Shown here: piece after piece, positions 8,535 through 16,141 of the stretch | Layout: each line of letters starts with the position of its first letter | Position numbering within the stretch: position 1 is the first letter of the stretch | Source of the DNA: BACL27 sp964203235 | Lineage (GTDB): Bacteria > Actinomycetota > Acidimicrobiia > Acidimicrobiales > Ilumatobacteraceae | Length of the DNA: 64,000 bases | Assembly: GCA_964203235.1 (NCBI GenBank) | Contig: CAXNLE010000001.1 | Span: 310,001 to 374,000 of the forward strand | Direction: 5' to 3' | The notes under the pieces: generated by a model | Database searches by the model: none | What the model saw: only the letters and a program-made list of their open reading frames with translations | What the model was told of the DNA's origin: nothing | Made by a program: the position numbers and the translations under genes

Positions 8535-9062
8535 TTGTTTTTTCATAGTTTCGTATCTGGTGTAGCGATTTTGGCTGGGCTTGCACCACAAAATCTAAGT
8601 TCTTGCAAACTGTTAGCACCAATTTCTGTGGGTTACAAAGCCACAATCAGCGATCCGTTTCGTCAGCCAAGTTGTGATCGATGTGCAGGCAATCGTGGCA
8701 TCGAATACTCAACGAAGCCAGGCACGCCGATTACTGCCGGGGCTAGTGGCGTCGTGAGTTTTTCGGGGGTCGTTGCAAATAAAAAATATCTTGTAATCAA
8801 AACTGCTGCTGGCAGGCGACTCACCTACGGGTCAATTTTGACTAGCGATTTGCGTATCGGCAATTCAGTCGTTGTCGGCCAGATTATTGGTACAACTAGC
8901 AATATGCTCTATTTCGGCTTCCGCGAAAGTACTGCTTTGGGTGACATTTATGTTGATCCTGCGAAGTATTTAACTCAAAATAATCAGTTTTTAAGTGGCG
9001 CAGTTTTGGTCTCGGGTGCCAGTCTTAGATCCGAGCCAGTTGGCGGTGACTCGGCCTGCTGA
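8535..9062 (+). CDS. Degenerate LytM/M23 peptidase-like protein, probably inactive
   Basis: The product has 175 residues from TTG 8535. After a hydrophobic N-terminus it has the LytM beta-sheet pattern: a PFRQPSCDRC...RGIEY segment, PGTPITAGASGVVSFSG, LTYGSI, GNSVVVGQIIGTT, LYFGFRE and YVDPAKYL. Each matches a strand of M23 endopeptidases. The zinc and catalytic residues are missing. HxxxD is NRGIE, the usual YGH is YGS, and the HxH before the last strand is replaced within LYFGFR. It is therefore probably a non-catalytic LytM, perhaps an activator or structural factor like EnvC/NlpD-type proteins. Active M23 genes usually occupy this place between whiG and rpsB. Cys56 and Cys59 may form a disulfide. 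Confidence 0.72.
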   Translation: MFFHSFVSGVAILAGLAPQNLSSCKLLAPISVGYKATISDPFRQPSCDRCAGNRGIEYSTKPGTPITAGASGVVSFSGVVANKKYLVIKTAAGRRLTYGSILTSDLRIGNSVVVGQIIGTTSNMLYFGFRESTALGDIYVDPAKYLTQNNQFLSGAVLVSGASLRSEPVGGDSAC

Positions 9063-9070
9063 AGCCGTTC

Positions 9071-9101
9071 TAGCATCTAGACCGCTAGAATTTCGATGCT
9101 A
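9071..9101 (+). terminator. Inverted repeat after the M23-like gene, possible terminator
   Basis: TAGCAT (9071-9076) is complementary to ATGCTA (9096-9101), and two CTAG tetramers (9077-9080 and 9085-9088) lie inside. The stem-loop sits 8 bases after the stop of the M23-like gene and before the rpsB promoter region. Downstream is A/T-rich but has no clean U-run, so termination is only a suggestion. Confidence 0.35.
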
Positions 9102-9113
9102 ATAAAAGTAACT

Positions 9114-9151
9114 GTAATTTTTATACCGTAATTTTATAATGTAATTTTTAT
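9114..9151 (+). promoter_or_regulatory. rpsB promoter region with three AT-rich direct repeats
   Basis: Three copies of GTAATTTTTAT, or a near match, begin at 9114, 9128 and 9141. The second overlaps a perfect TATAAT at 9135-9140, the best -10 box in this gap. No good -35 hexamer lies 17 bases upstream, so the repeats may act as an UP-like element or a binding site. Transcription starting near 9147 would give a leader of about 90 bases for rpsB. Confidence 0.5.
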
Positions 9152-9179
9152 CCCATTATTAAATTGCACGGTTTCCATC

Positions 9180-9226
9180 CTGTGGTCGCTTCGGCGCGGG
9201 AGACCATGCACTCAACCACAGAAAGG
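9180..9226 (+). promoter_or_regulatory. Structured rpsB leader with alternative stems and RBS
   Basis: Two pairings compete for the same bases. TGGTC (9183-9187) can pair with GACCA (9202-9206), around a CGC-TTCG-GCG tetraloop hairpin (9187-9196). Alternatively CTGTGG (9180-9185) can pair with CCACAG (9216-9221), which abuts and partly includes the ribosome site GAAAGG (9221-9226), 9 bases before the rpsB ATG. The second form would hinder ribosome access. Ribosomal protein S2 leaders are autoregulated in other bacteria; that this one is S2-responsive is inference. Confidence 0.5.
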
Positions 9227-9235
9227 CGAATATTT

Positions 9236-10108
9236 ATGGCAATTATCAGCATGCGTCAGATGCTTGAGGCTGGAGTTCACTTCGGCCATCGCACGGCCCG
9301 TTGGGATCCGCGAATGAAGCGATTCATTTACGGCGAGCGCAACGGCATTTACATCATTGATCTTGAACAGACTCTTGTTCGGATCGAGGATGCTTACAGA
9401 TTCGTTCGCGACCTCGTCGCAAACGGTGGAAACATTTTATTCGTCGGCACAAAAAAGCAGGCTCAAGACCCTGTTCGACTTTTCGCTGACCATTGTGGCA
9501 TGCCATACGTCAACGAGCGTTGGCTAGGTGGAATGTTGACAAACTTTGACACGATTTCAAAGCGCGTTAGCAAAATGCAAGAGTACGAGCGCCTTCGCGA
9601 CACTGGCGAATTTGAATTGATGCCAAAAAAAGAAGCGCTACTAATCGGTCGCGAACTTGAGAAGTTGCAGCGCAACTTGTCTGGCATTCGTTCTATGGGT
9701 CGTCGCCCAAATGCGATCTTCGTTGTAGACACTCTTAAAGAGCACATCGCGGTTACTGAAGCGCGCAAACTCGGTATCCCAGTAATCGGAGTAGTCGATA
9801 CAAACGTCAACCCTGATGTGATTGATTATCCGATTCCGGGTAATGATGATGCGATTCGCGCCAATGAGCTAATGGCTCGAGTTATTGCTGAGGCAGTAAT
9901 CGAAGGTCGTTACATTGCAGAAAAAATGACGCCAAGAACCGCGCCAACAACAGGCACGTCAACAGCGCCGGTGCCACCAGCGCCAGCAACACGCACACCA
10001 GCCGAGCAAGCAGCATTCGATGCGCAACAAGAATCGGCAAAAGTTCAGGCAGCAGCCGACATGGCAAAGCGTGATGCTCGAGTTGCGCCTACCACAGAGA
10101 CGAAATAG
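9236..10108 (+). CDS. rpsB: 30S ribosomal protein S2
   Basis: This is a small-subunit ribosomal protein. The start is ATG 9236 (MAIISMRQMLEAGVHFGH), preceded by GAAAGG at a spacing of 9; the open frame continues upstream to 9164 but that part is leader. The product has 290 residues. Residues 1-230 carry the complete S2 fold, with FGHRTARWDPRMKRFIYGER, GTKKQAQ, RWLGGMLTN and IGVVDTNVNPD all recognisable. The last 60 or so residues are a low-complexity Pro/Thr/Ala then Ala/Gln/Lys tail, longer than in E. coli but common in actinobacteria. It begins the rpsB-tsf-pyrH-frr translation operon. Confidence 0.98.
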   Translation: MAIISMRQMLEAGVHFGHRTARWDPRMKRFIYGERNGIYIIDLEQTLVRIEDAYRFVRDLVANGGNILFVGTKKQAQDPVRLFADHCGMPYVNERWLGGMLTNFDTISKRVSKMQEYERLRDTGEFELMPKKEALLIGRELEKLQRNLSGIRSMGRRPNAIFVVDTLKEHIAVTEARKLGIPVIGVVDTNVNPDVIDYPIPGNDDAIRANELMARVIAEAVIEGRYIAEKMTPRTAPTTGTSTAPVPPAPATRTPAEQAAFDAQQESAKVQAAADMAKRDARVAPTTETK

Positions 10109-10123
10109 AGAGAACTGATCACG

Positions 10124-10912
10124 ATGGCGTTTACAGCAAAAGAAGTACAAGTTCTCCGTCAGGCAACTGGCGCGGGAATGATGGACTGCAAAAAAGCACT
10201 TGAAGAAGCAAATGGAGATTTCGAAGCGGCAAAGAAGTGGCTACGAGAAAAAGGACTTTCGGCAAGCGCCAAGCGTGATGATCGAGATAATGCGCAAGGC
10301 CTTGTTTCGATTCTGATCAAAGGCAATATCGGAGCGATGGTGAAATTGAAGTGTGAAACAGATTTCGTGGCAAGCAGTGATGGCTTCAAAGCCGAGGCAG
10401 ATGCACTAGCGACTCTTGTCGTTGAACAAGGTGAAGCAGCAGTTTCGCAGCGAGCAACGCAACTTGAAGATTTGAAAATCTTACTGAAAGAGAAGATTGA
10501 ACTCGGCGAAGTTGTCAGATTTGAAGCAGCATCCGGAAACATAATCGGTTCGTACTCTCACTTGCAGGGTGGTCGTGGAATCAACGGTGTATTGGTCGAA
10601 ATGTCGGGTGCGACAGAAGAACTCGCGCACGATGTAGCAGTGCACGTCGCTTTTGCTAGACCTAAATATCTTGTCAAGTCAGATGTACCAGATTCAGTAG
10701 TTGCTGCCGAAAGGGCGACTCTCGAAGTTGTAACGCGAAACGAAGGTAAGCCAGAACAAGCGATCGCCAAGATCGTTGACGGTCGAGTAACTGGCTTCTA
10801 CAAAGACATTTGCTTGTTAGAGCAGCCATATGCCAAAGATGACAAGCAATCAGTGGCTCAGATTATTGGTTCTGCCAAAATTATTCGCTTTGTGCAGGTT
10901 GAAATAGGCTAA
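10124..10912 (+). CDS. tsf: Elongation factor Ts
   Basis: EF-Ts is the guanine nucleotide exchange factor for EF-Tu. The product has 262 residues. The N-terminal UBA-like domain (1-50) contains LRQATGAGMMDCKKAL, and the TDFVA motif that inserts beside the EF-Tu nucleotide site is at 79-83. The following dimerisation subdomains end with GFYKDICLLEQPY and the closing helix. It is 15 bases after rpsB, with GAGAGAA upstream as a ribosome site, and 6 bases before pyrH. Confidence 0.98.
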   Translation: MAFTAKEVQVLRQATGAGMMDCKKALEEANGDFEAAKKWLREKGLSASAKRDDRDNAQGLVSILIKGNIGAMVKLKCETDFVASSDGFKAEADALATLVVEQGEAAVSQRATQLEDLKILLKEKIELGEVVRFEAASGNIIGSYSHLQGGRGINGVLVEMSGATEELAHDVAVHVAFARPKYLVKSDVPDSVVAAERATLEVVTRNEGKPEQAIAKIVDGRVTGFYKDICLLEQPYAKDDKQSVAQIIGSAKIIRFVQVEIG

Positions 10913-10918
10913 TCACCT

Positions 10919-11656
10919 ATGGCCGGTGCTACGTCAAAAACTTCTCGTTGGAAGCGAGTGGTTTTAAAATTATCGGGCGAAGCACTTGCTGAGTCAACTG
11001 GTTTTGGGCTTGACAGTGATGTTCTGCATCAAATCGCAACCGAGGTTCATGAAACACGTCGTGACCTAGATGTAGATATTGCCGTTGTTGTAGGTGGCGG
11101 AAACTTCTGGCGAGGACTCAAAGGTGCTGGTCAAGGAATGGATCAAGCACAAGCCGACTATATGGGGATGATCGCCACAGTGATGAACGCGCTCGCGCTT
11201 CAAGATGCATTTGAGCGAGTCGGGCAGTTTTCGCGGGTGATGACGGCTGTTGAGATGCCAAAAGTTGCGGAGCCTTACATTCGGCGTCGCGCCGAACGAC
11301 ACCTTGAAAAAGGTCGCATCGTAATTTTGGCAGGAGGTACGGGTAATCCGTTTTTTACGACTGATACAGCCGCTGCGTTGCGTGCAGCCGAAATTTCTGC
11401 TCAGGCAATTTTGAAAGGTACACACTCAGGAGTTGATGGCATTTACACTGCAGACCCAAAGTTGGATAAAACCGCAACTCGGTTTGATCAAATCAGTTAC
11501 ATCGATGTGATCAGTAAAGGTTTGAAAGTAATGGATTCAACCGCGATCACATTCTGCATGGATAACAAAATACCAATTGTGGTTTTCAACTTGCTAGAAA
11601 AAGGCAATGTTCGAAAAATTTTAGAAGGCCAACAAATCGGGACGTATGTCGGGTGA
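10919..11656 (+). CDS. pyrH: UMP kinase (uridylate kinase)
   Basis: PyrH phosphorylates UMP to UDP in the cytoplasm as part of pyrimidine nucleotide supply. The product has 245 residues of the amino-acid-kinase fold. KLSGEAL (about 16-22) is the phosphate loop, VGGGNFWRG the substrate-binding region, and GGTGNPFFTTDTAAALRA the typical UMP/phosphate site. GVDGIYTADPK matches the ATP-site region, and VMDSTAI with IPIVVFNL closes the fold. The stop overlaps the frr start as GTGA (11653-11656), indicating coupled translation. Confidence 0.98.
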   Translation: MAGATSKTSRWKRVVLKLSGEALAESTGFGLDSDVLHQIATEVHETRRDLDVDIAVVVGGGNFWRGLKGAGQGMDQAQADYMGMIATVMNALALQDAFERVGQFSRVMTAVEMPKVAEPYIRRRAERHLEKGRIVILAGGTGNPFFTTDTAAALRAAEISAQAILKGTHSGVDGIYTADPKLDKTATRFDQISYIDVISKGLKVMDSTAITFCMDNKIPIVVFNLLEKGNVRKILEGQQIGTYVG

Positions 11657-12210
11657 TAGACGAAACTCTGCTTGAGGCTATGGAGAATATGAGCAAGGCA
11701 GTAGACCACGTGCAGGCCCAATTTATTGGTGTTCGAACTGGGCGCGCGAATGCTTCGCTAGTCGACAAAATTCAAGTTGAATATTTTGGTGCGTTTGTGC
11801 CGCTGCAACAACTCGCATCGTTTCAGGTGCCAGAAGCAAGAATGTTGGTCGTTAAGCCACACGATCGTGGCTCGATTGCGGCGATTGAGAAAGCAATTCA
11901 GGCCAGTGACCTCGGATTGTCGCCGAGCAATGATGGCGTCGTAATCCGACTGAACTTTCCGGCGCTTACCGAAGAGCGTCGTAAAGAATTTGTCAAAGTC
12001 GTAAAAAATATGGCTGAAGATGGACGTATTGCCGTGCGAAATGTGAGGCGTGACGCAAGAAAAATATTAGAGACAGCAAAAAAAGATGGTGATATTTCGC
12101 AAGACGAACTAGATCGTGCTGAAAAAGAACTTGAGCAACTTACCCAAGCCACAGTTGACACAATTGATAAGGCTTTTACACGCAAGGAGCACGAACTTCT
12201 TGAGGTCTAG
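11653..12210 (+). CDS. frr: Ribosome recycling factor
   Basis: RRF, with EF-G, splits the post-termination ribosome. The product has 185 residues, the standard length, from a GTG start overlapping the pyrH stop. A three-helix bundle carries the conserved segments FIGVRTGRANASLVDKIQVEY, YFGAFVPLQQLASF and ALTEERRKEFVKVVKN, and RRDARK precedes the last helix. It is the last gene of the translation set; about 90 bases separate it from cdsA. Confidence 0.98.
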   Translation: MIDETLLEAMENMSKAVDHVQAQFIGVRTGRANASLVDKIQVEYFGAFVPLQQLASFQVPEARMLVVKPHDRGSIAAIEKAIQASDLGLSPSNDGVVIRLNFPALTEERRKEFVKVVKNMAEDGRIAVRNVRRDARKILETAKKDGDISQDELDRAEKELEQLTQATVDTIDKAFTRKEHELLEV

Positions 12211-12300
12211 GCTTAGGGTTTCGCTTGTTAGTCAAATCATTTTCGAGGGGGTTAATTCTCGTGAGCAAAGTGATCAAGAGCTAAAGGGGGATAGATAAAA

Positions 12301-13716
12301 ATGGATGGTGAAGATTTCTCAAATGACGACACGCCTGTTTTGCCTGAGCGTGTTCAAACCGAATCGTCCGTAGATTTTGGCGACGATTTTGGTGTAGTCC
12401 AATTTGCCGATGACGATAATTCAGCACCTATAGATTCATTCTCTGGTATTAGAACCGAACAAATATCACAGGTTGTCGCTACGCCAGTTGTTCAGGCACC
12501 AAAATTGATACAAATTTCTGAGGACTCGATCTCGCCGACTCCAGCAAGAGGAGATGTTCGTGAGCGGGTAAATTTGTCGGGCGGTTCTCGTCGCATTGAG
12601 CCGAAAAATGCTCCGCCGCCGGTTCCTCGCTCTACACGTGAAGGTCGAATCACGATTGGATCAGATCTAACGGGTGAGCAAAATCGCCCGACGCTTGTAC
12701 CAAACAGTCGACAGCGAGATTCGTCAACTGGCACAGCGCGTCGAGACACAACTGGTGGTCTTGCTCGAACTCAACCGCAGCAAGTTCGTCGCGCAAGAGT
12801 GAATTCTCAAAGCGATTCAGTAACTGGTCCGCGCCGAAGAACACGCGCTAATTCTCCCGACCAATCACAATCCGTAGATAAACGAGATATTCCGACAGCA
12901 ACCGCAGTCGGGGCTTTGTTGGCTGCAATTTATATTGGCGCAACATTATTTGGTCCAGTTGCTGTGGTCAGTTTGCTAGTTGTCGTTTTAGGGTTGGCTT
13001 CAGTTGAGTTTTTTTCGCAGACTTCAATAACCGGATATCAGCCGGCAACGATTGTCGGAGTGTTGGCATGCATTGCTTGCCCGTTAACCGCATATTGGGT
13101 CGGAGACGGAGCACTACCTCTCGTGTTTGCATTTGCTTTTATTGCCGCGGCTGTAAGTTTTATCGGCACTACTTCAGTCGAGAGTGACCCCGCAGCAAAC
13201 TTGGGTCTAACGATGCTCGGAATCATTTGGATCGGATTATTCGGCTCGTATGGCGCACTAATTTTGCGGATTTCAAACACTGGAGTGGGCTTTGAGAGTG
13301 TCGGAACAGATACTTTGTTCATAGTCGTTATCGGCGTGATGGCAAATGATGTGATGGCATTTTTTATCGGAATGGCTTTAGGTCGCACTCCGCTTCGAGC
13401 TTGGATTAGTCCTGCCAAAACAATGGAAGGCTTTGTCGGTGGAGCAATCGGCACTTTCGCTGTGGTTATAGCTGCCGGTATGCAAAGTGGAACTTGGACG
13501 AAATTAAGTCACTGGCTGATTATCGCCACTGTGATTTCGATTGCTGGGCCAATTGGAGATCTCACTGAGTCAATGATCAAGCGCAGTATGAATATCAAGG
13601 ATTTCGGAACATTGTTGCGCGGACACGGTGGAGCACTTGATCGCTTCGACAGTATTTTATTCACCTTGCCAATTATTTATTATCTTACGTTGGTGCTCAC
13701 CCCTTGGGTTGTTTGA
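12301..13716 (+). CDS. cdsA: Phosphatidate cytidylyltransferase with long disordered N-terminus
   Basis: CdsA makes CDP-diacylglycerol from phosphatidate and CTP at the membrane, the branch point for phospholipids. The product has 471 residues. Residues 1 to about 195 are a polar, Pro/Ser/Thr/Arg-rich cytoplasmic extension with no recognisable fold. From about 198 onward there are some eight membrane segments. The family signature lies at 424-450, beginning SMIKRSMNIKDFG and ending HGGALDRFD. An AAAGGGGG ribosome site is about 10 bases before ATG 12301. dxr follows after 3 bases. The tail is common but variable in actinobacterial CdsA and could be a regulatory or interaction surface. Confidence 0.95.
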   Translation: MDGEDFSNDDTPVLPERVQTESSVDFGDDFGVVQFADDDNSAPIDSFSGIRTEQISQVVATPVVQAPKLIQISEDSISPTPARGDVRERVNLSGGSRRIEPKNAPPPVPRSTREGRITIGSDLTGEQNRPTLVPNSRQRDSSTGTARRDTTGGLARTQPQQVRRARVNSQSDSVTGPRRRTRANSPDQSQSVDKRDIPTATAVGALLAAIYIGATLFGPVAVVSLLVVVLGLASVEFFSQTSITGYQPATIVGVLACIACPLTAYWVGDGALPLVFAFAFIAAAVSFIGTTSVESDPAANLGLTMLGIIWIGLFGSYGALILRISNTGVGFESVGTDTLFIVVIGVMANDVMAFFIGMALGRTPLRAWISPAKTMEGFVGGAIGTFAVVIAAGMQSGTWTKLSHWLIIATVISIAGPIGDLTESMIKRSMNIKDFGTLLRGHGGALDRFDSILFTLPIIYYLTLVLTPWVV

Positions 13717-13719
13717 TCC

Positions 13720-14883
13720 GTGAAGCGTGTTGCGATTGCTGGTTCAACAGGTTCGATCGGTAAACAAACTCTTGAAGTAATCGATGCATCTAAAAATGAG
13801 GAGTACGAGGTTGTTGCGATAAGTGCAAAAGCTTCTGTTATAGAAGTAATTGCCCAGGCCAGAACTTTTAAGCCAAAGCTAGTTGTCATAACCGATGAGT
13901 CGGCGCGAATAAGTGTTGCTCGGGAACTTTTAATCACAGATCCGAAAATCGAAGTTTCGGATGATTCTGCAGTGATGTCTAGCCTTGCCGATGTAGTAGT
14001 AAACGGCGTCGTCGGTTTTGCTGGTTTATCCGTGACGATTGCAACGCTCAAAGCTGGCAAGCGACTCGCCCTTGCGAATAAAGAGAGTCTGATTGCCGCT
14101 GGGCCAGTTGTTGCGCCATTACGAAAAATTGCTGGAGCCGAGATTGTCCCAGTTGACAGCGAACATTGCGCGATTCATCAATGCTTGCGTAGTTCTGAAA
14201 ATAGTTCTCGAGAAGTCGCAAAACTTTTGCTGACCGCGAGTGGTGGGCCGTTCAGAGGGCGCACAAAAAAATCCCTAGAAAACGTCACGATTGAAGATGC
14301 GTTGAAGCATCCGACATGGTCAATGGGACCGAAGATCACAGTTGACTCTTCAACTTTGATGAATAAAGGCCTTGAAGTTATTGAGGCACACGAATTATTC
14401 GGTTTAGATTATGCGTCAATTGATGTTGTTGTTCACCCACAATCAATTGTGCACTCGATGGTTGAGTTTCGTGACGGTGCAACAATCGCGCAGTTGTCGT
14501 TGCCCGACATGCGATTGCCAATTGCGTATGCTCTCGAATACCCGCAACGTTCAACAACGAGTTTTGGTGCGATTGACTGGACAAAGCTTTCCCGGCTTGA
14601 TTTCGAATTACCTGACCGTGACACATTTCGCTGCCTTGATTTGGCTTACGCCGCCGGTCGTGTTGGCGGTACTGCGCCTGCCTGGTTGAGCGCTGCCAAT
14701 GAAGTTGCTGTTGAGGCATTTCTTACAGGTGCCGTGCAATGGTCACAAATTCCGACCATCATTGAAGCAACCATGCAACACCATGATGGTCTAATGCCAA
14801 CCGAAGTTGAGGATATTTTAGAAGCAGACAAAGTTGCGCGCCATTGGGCTCGAGACATAGTGCGAAAGGAAGTTGTAAGTTGA
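13720..14883 (+). CDS. dxr: 1-deoxy-D-xylulose 5-phosphate reductoisomerase
   Basis: Dxr is the second enzyme of the MEP isoprenoid pathway, converting DXP to MEP with NADPH and a divalent metal. The product has 387 residues from GTG 13720. The NADPH-binding motif GSTGSIGKQTL lies at about 8-18, ALANKESLI is the conserved linker, VDSEHCAIHQ carries the metal ligands and HPTWSMGPKITVDSSTLMNK the active-site loop. The C-terminal four-helix domain is complete. Its stop overlaps the rseP start as TTGA (14880-14883). A second MEP gene, ispG, follows rseP. Confidence 0.98.
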   Translation: MKRVAIAGSTGSIGKQTLEVIDASKNEEYEVVAISAKASVIEVIAQARTFKPKLVVITDESARISVARELLITDPKIEVSDDSAVMSSLADVVVNGVVGFAGLSVTIATLKAGKRLALANKESLIAAGPVVAPLRKIAGAEIVPVDSEHCAIHQCLRSSENSSREVAKLLLTASGGPFRGRTKKSLENVTIEDALKHPTWSMGPKITVDSSTLMNKGLEVIEAHELFGLDYASIDVVVHPQSIVHSMVEFRDGATIAQLSLPDMRLPIAYALEYPQRSTTSFGAIDWTKLSRLDFELPDRDTFRCLDLAYAAGRVGGTAPAWLSAANEVAVEAFLTGAVQWSQIPTIIEATMQHHDGLMPTEVEDILEADKVARHWARDIVRKEVVS

Positions 14884-16127
14884 GTTCAATTTATTCAAAG
14901 TTTCGCAATGAGATTGCTGCCGGTGGGGCAGTGGATGATCAAGATGTTGTGAAAAATAGTGCGGTGACCACTTGGACTACTGTCGTGATCGTCGTCGGTC
15001 TACTTGCGTGGCTGGGTGTTAAAAATCCGTGGTCGCTGTTATTCGTAGTCGGGCTAATTGTGTCAGTTTTTTTACACGAACTCGGACACTTCGTTAGCGC
15101 GCGGCGCAGTGGCATGAAGGTGACTCAGTTCTACATGGGTTTTGGTCCAAGAGTCTGGAGCACCAAGCGAGGCGAAGTTGAATTCGGTGTAAGAGCATTG
15201 CCGATCGGTGCATTTGTGCGCATTGTCGGCATGAACAATTTAGATGAGTGTGATCCTGCCGATGAGCCGCGCGCTTATCGACAACAGTCTTATCCAAAAA
15301 GAATTTTTGTAATTACTGCTGGCTCGGTTATGCACATGATTATCGCCGCGACTTTATTTATCGGTGTCTATGCAACAGCAGGTCGATTCGGCGATACAAA
15401 AGAGTTGCTGATCTACGGCGCGCCTGCCACTGGCTCGCCTGCAGAAGAAATTGGTTTGCAAGATGGCGATCAAATATTGGCGATCAACGCAACCAAAATT
15501 GCCTCACGAGTAGAACTGATAGAGACAATTGTTGCTTTTAAACCAGGCGACACAGTTCAAGTCGAAATTAAGCGCGATGGCGAAGTGTTCTCTCGTAGCG
15601 CAAAGCTAATTAGCAATCCGGCTAATCCGCAGATTGCATTTTTAGGTGTTTCAACAGACTCTTATAAATACGTGCAACAAAATATCTTTGGCGCCGTTGG
15701 ATACGGGCTCGCTGATGTTGTTACGGCTGCACGCGCATCGGTAACTGGTGTATTTGTCGTAATCAACCCTGCGAACATTATTTCAAATGTCGTTGCTGCT
15801 GAGCCTGACCCTTTAACTCGTCCGACGACTGTTGTTGGTGCAAGCCAAGTGGGCGGCGAGATAGGTCGCAGTGAAGGGCTCAAAGGCATTTTGCTTATGT
15901 TGGCCAGCGTCAACGTTTTCGTCGGAGTGTTTAATATGTTGCCGCTTTTGCCATTTGACGGTGGTCATGCAGCTATTGCGACTTACGAAAGGTTTCGATC
16001 TCGCCGCGGTCGGATTTATCGTGCCGATGTTGGCAAAATGGTGCCTGTGGCAACTACAGTCGTCGCGTTGCTGGTCATGTTGCTTTTTGCTGGTTTGTAT
16101 CTTGATGTCACAAGTCCACTCGGCTGA
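14880..16127 (+). CDS. rseP: Site-2 intramembrane metalloprotease RseP/Rip1-like
   Basis: This membrane zinc protease cleaves transmembrane anti-sigma factors and other single-pass proteins. I place the start at TTG 14880, overlapping the dxr stop, because AAAGGA stands at about the right distance and upstream codons lie inside dxr; this gives 415 residues. A membrane segment at about 31-50 is followed by HELGH (66-70) with the zinc histidines, a PDZ domain at about 165-250, and the third ligand motif NMLPLLPFDGGH (352-363). A final membrane segment ends the protein. The Dxr-RseP-IspG order is conserved in actinobacteria. Confidence 0.95.
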   Translation: MSSIYSKFRNEIAAGGAVDDQDVVKNSAVTTWTTVVIVVGLLAWLGVKNPWSLLFVVGLIVSVFLHELGHFVSARRSGMKVTQFYMGFGPRVWSTKRGEVEFGVRALPIGAFVRIVGMNNLDECDPADEPRAYRQQSYPKRIFVITAGSVMHMIIAATLFIGVYATAGRFGDTKELLIYGAPATGSPAEEIGLQDGDQILAINATKIASRVELIETIVAFKPGDTVQVEIKRDGEVFSRSAKLISNPANPQIAFLGVSTDSYKYVQQNIFGAVGYGLADVVTAARASVTGVFVVINPANIISNVVAAEPDPLTRPTTVVGASQVGGEIGRSEGLKGILLMLASVNVFVGVFNMLPLLPFDGGHAAIATYERFRSRRGRIYRADVGKMVPVATTVVALLVMLLFAGLYLDVTSPLG

Positions 16128-16141
16128 CCGTTTTTAGTTTT

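Noticed and set aside
12211..12300. Terminator between frr and cdsA
   Set aside because: Only a weak CGAG/CTCG stem without a U-run is visible; the gap ends in a strong ribosome site, so it is read as a cdsA leader with no further claim.
12492..12749. Long antisense frame over the CdsA N-terminus
   Set aside because: It arises from the Arg/Pro/Ser-rich composition of the disordered region and is shorter than the real gene covering it.
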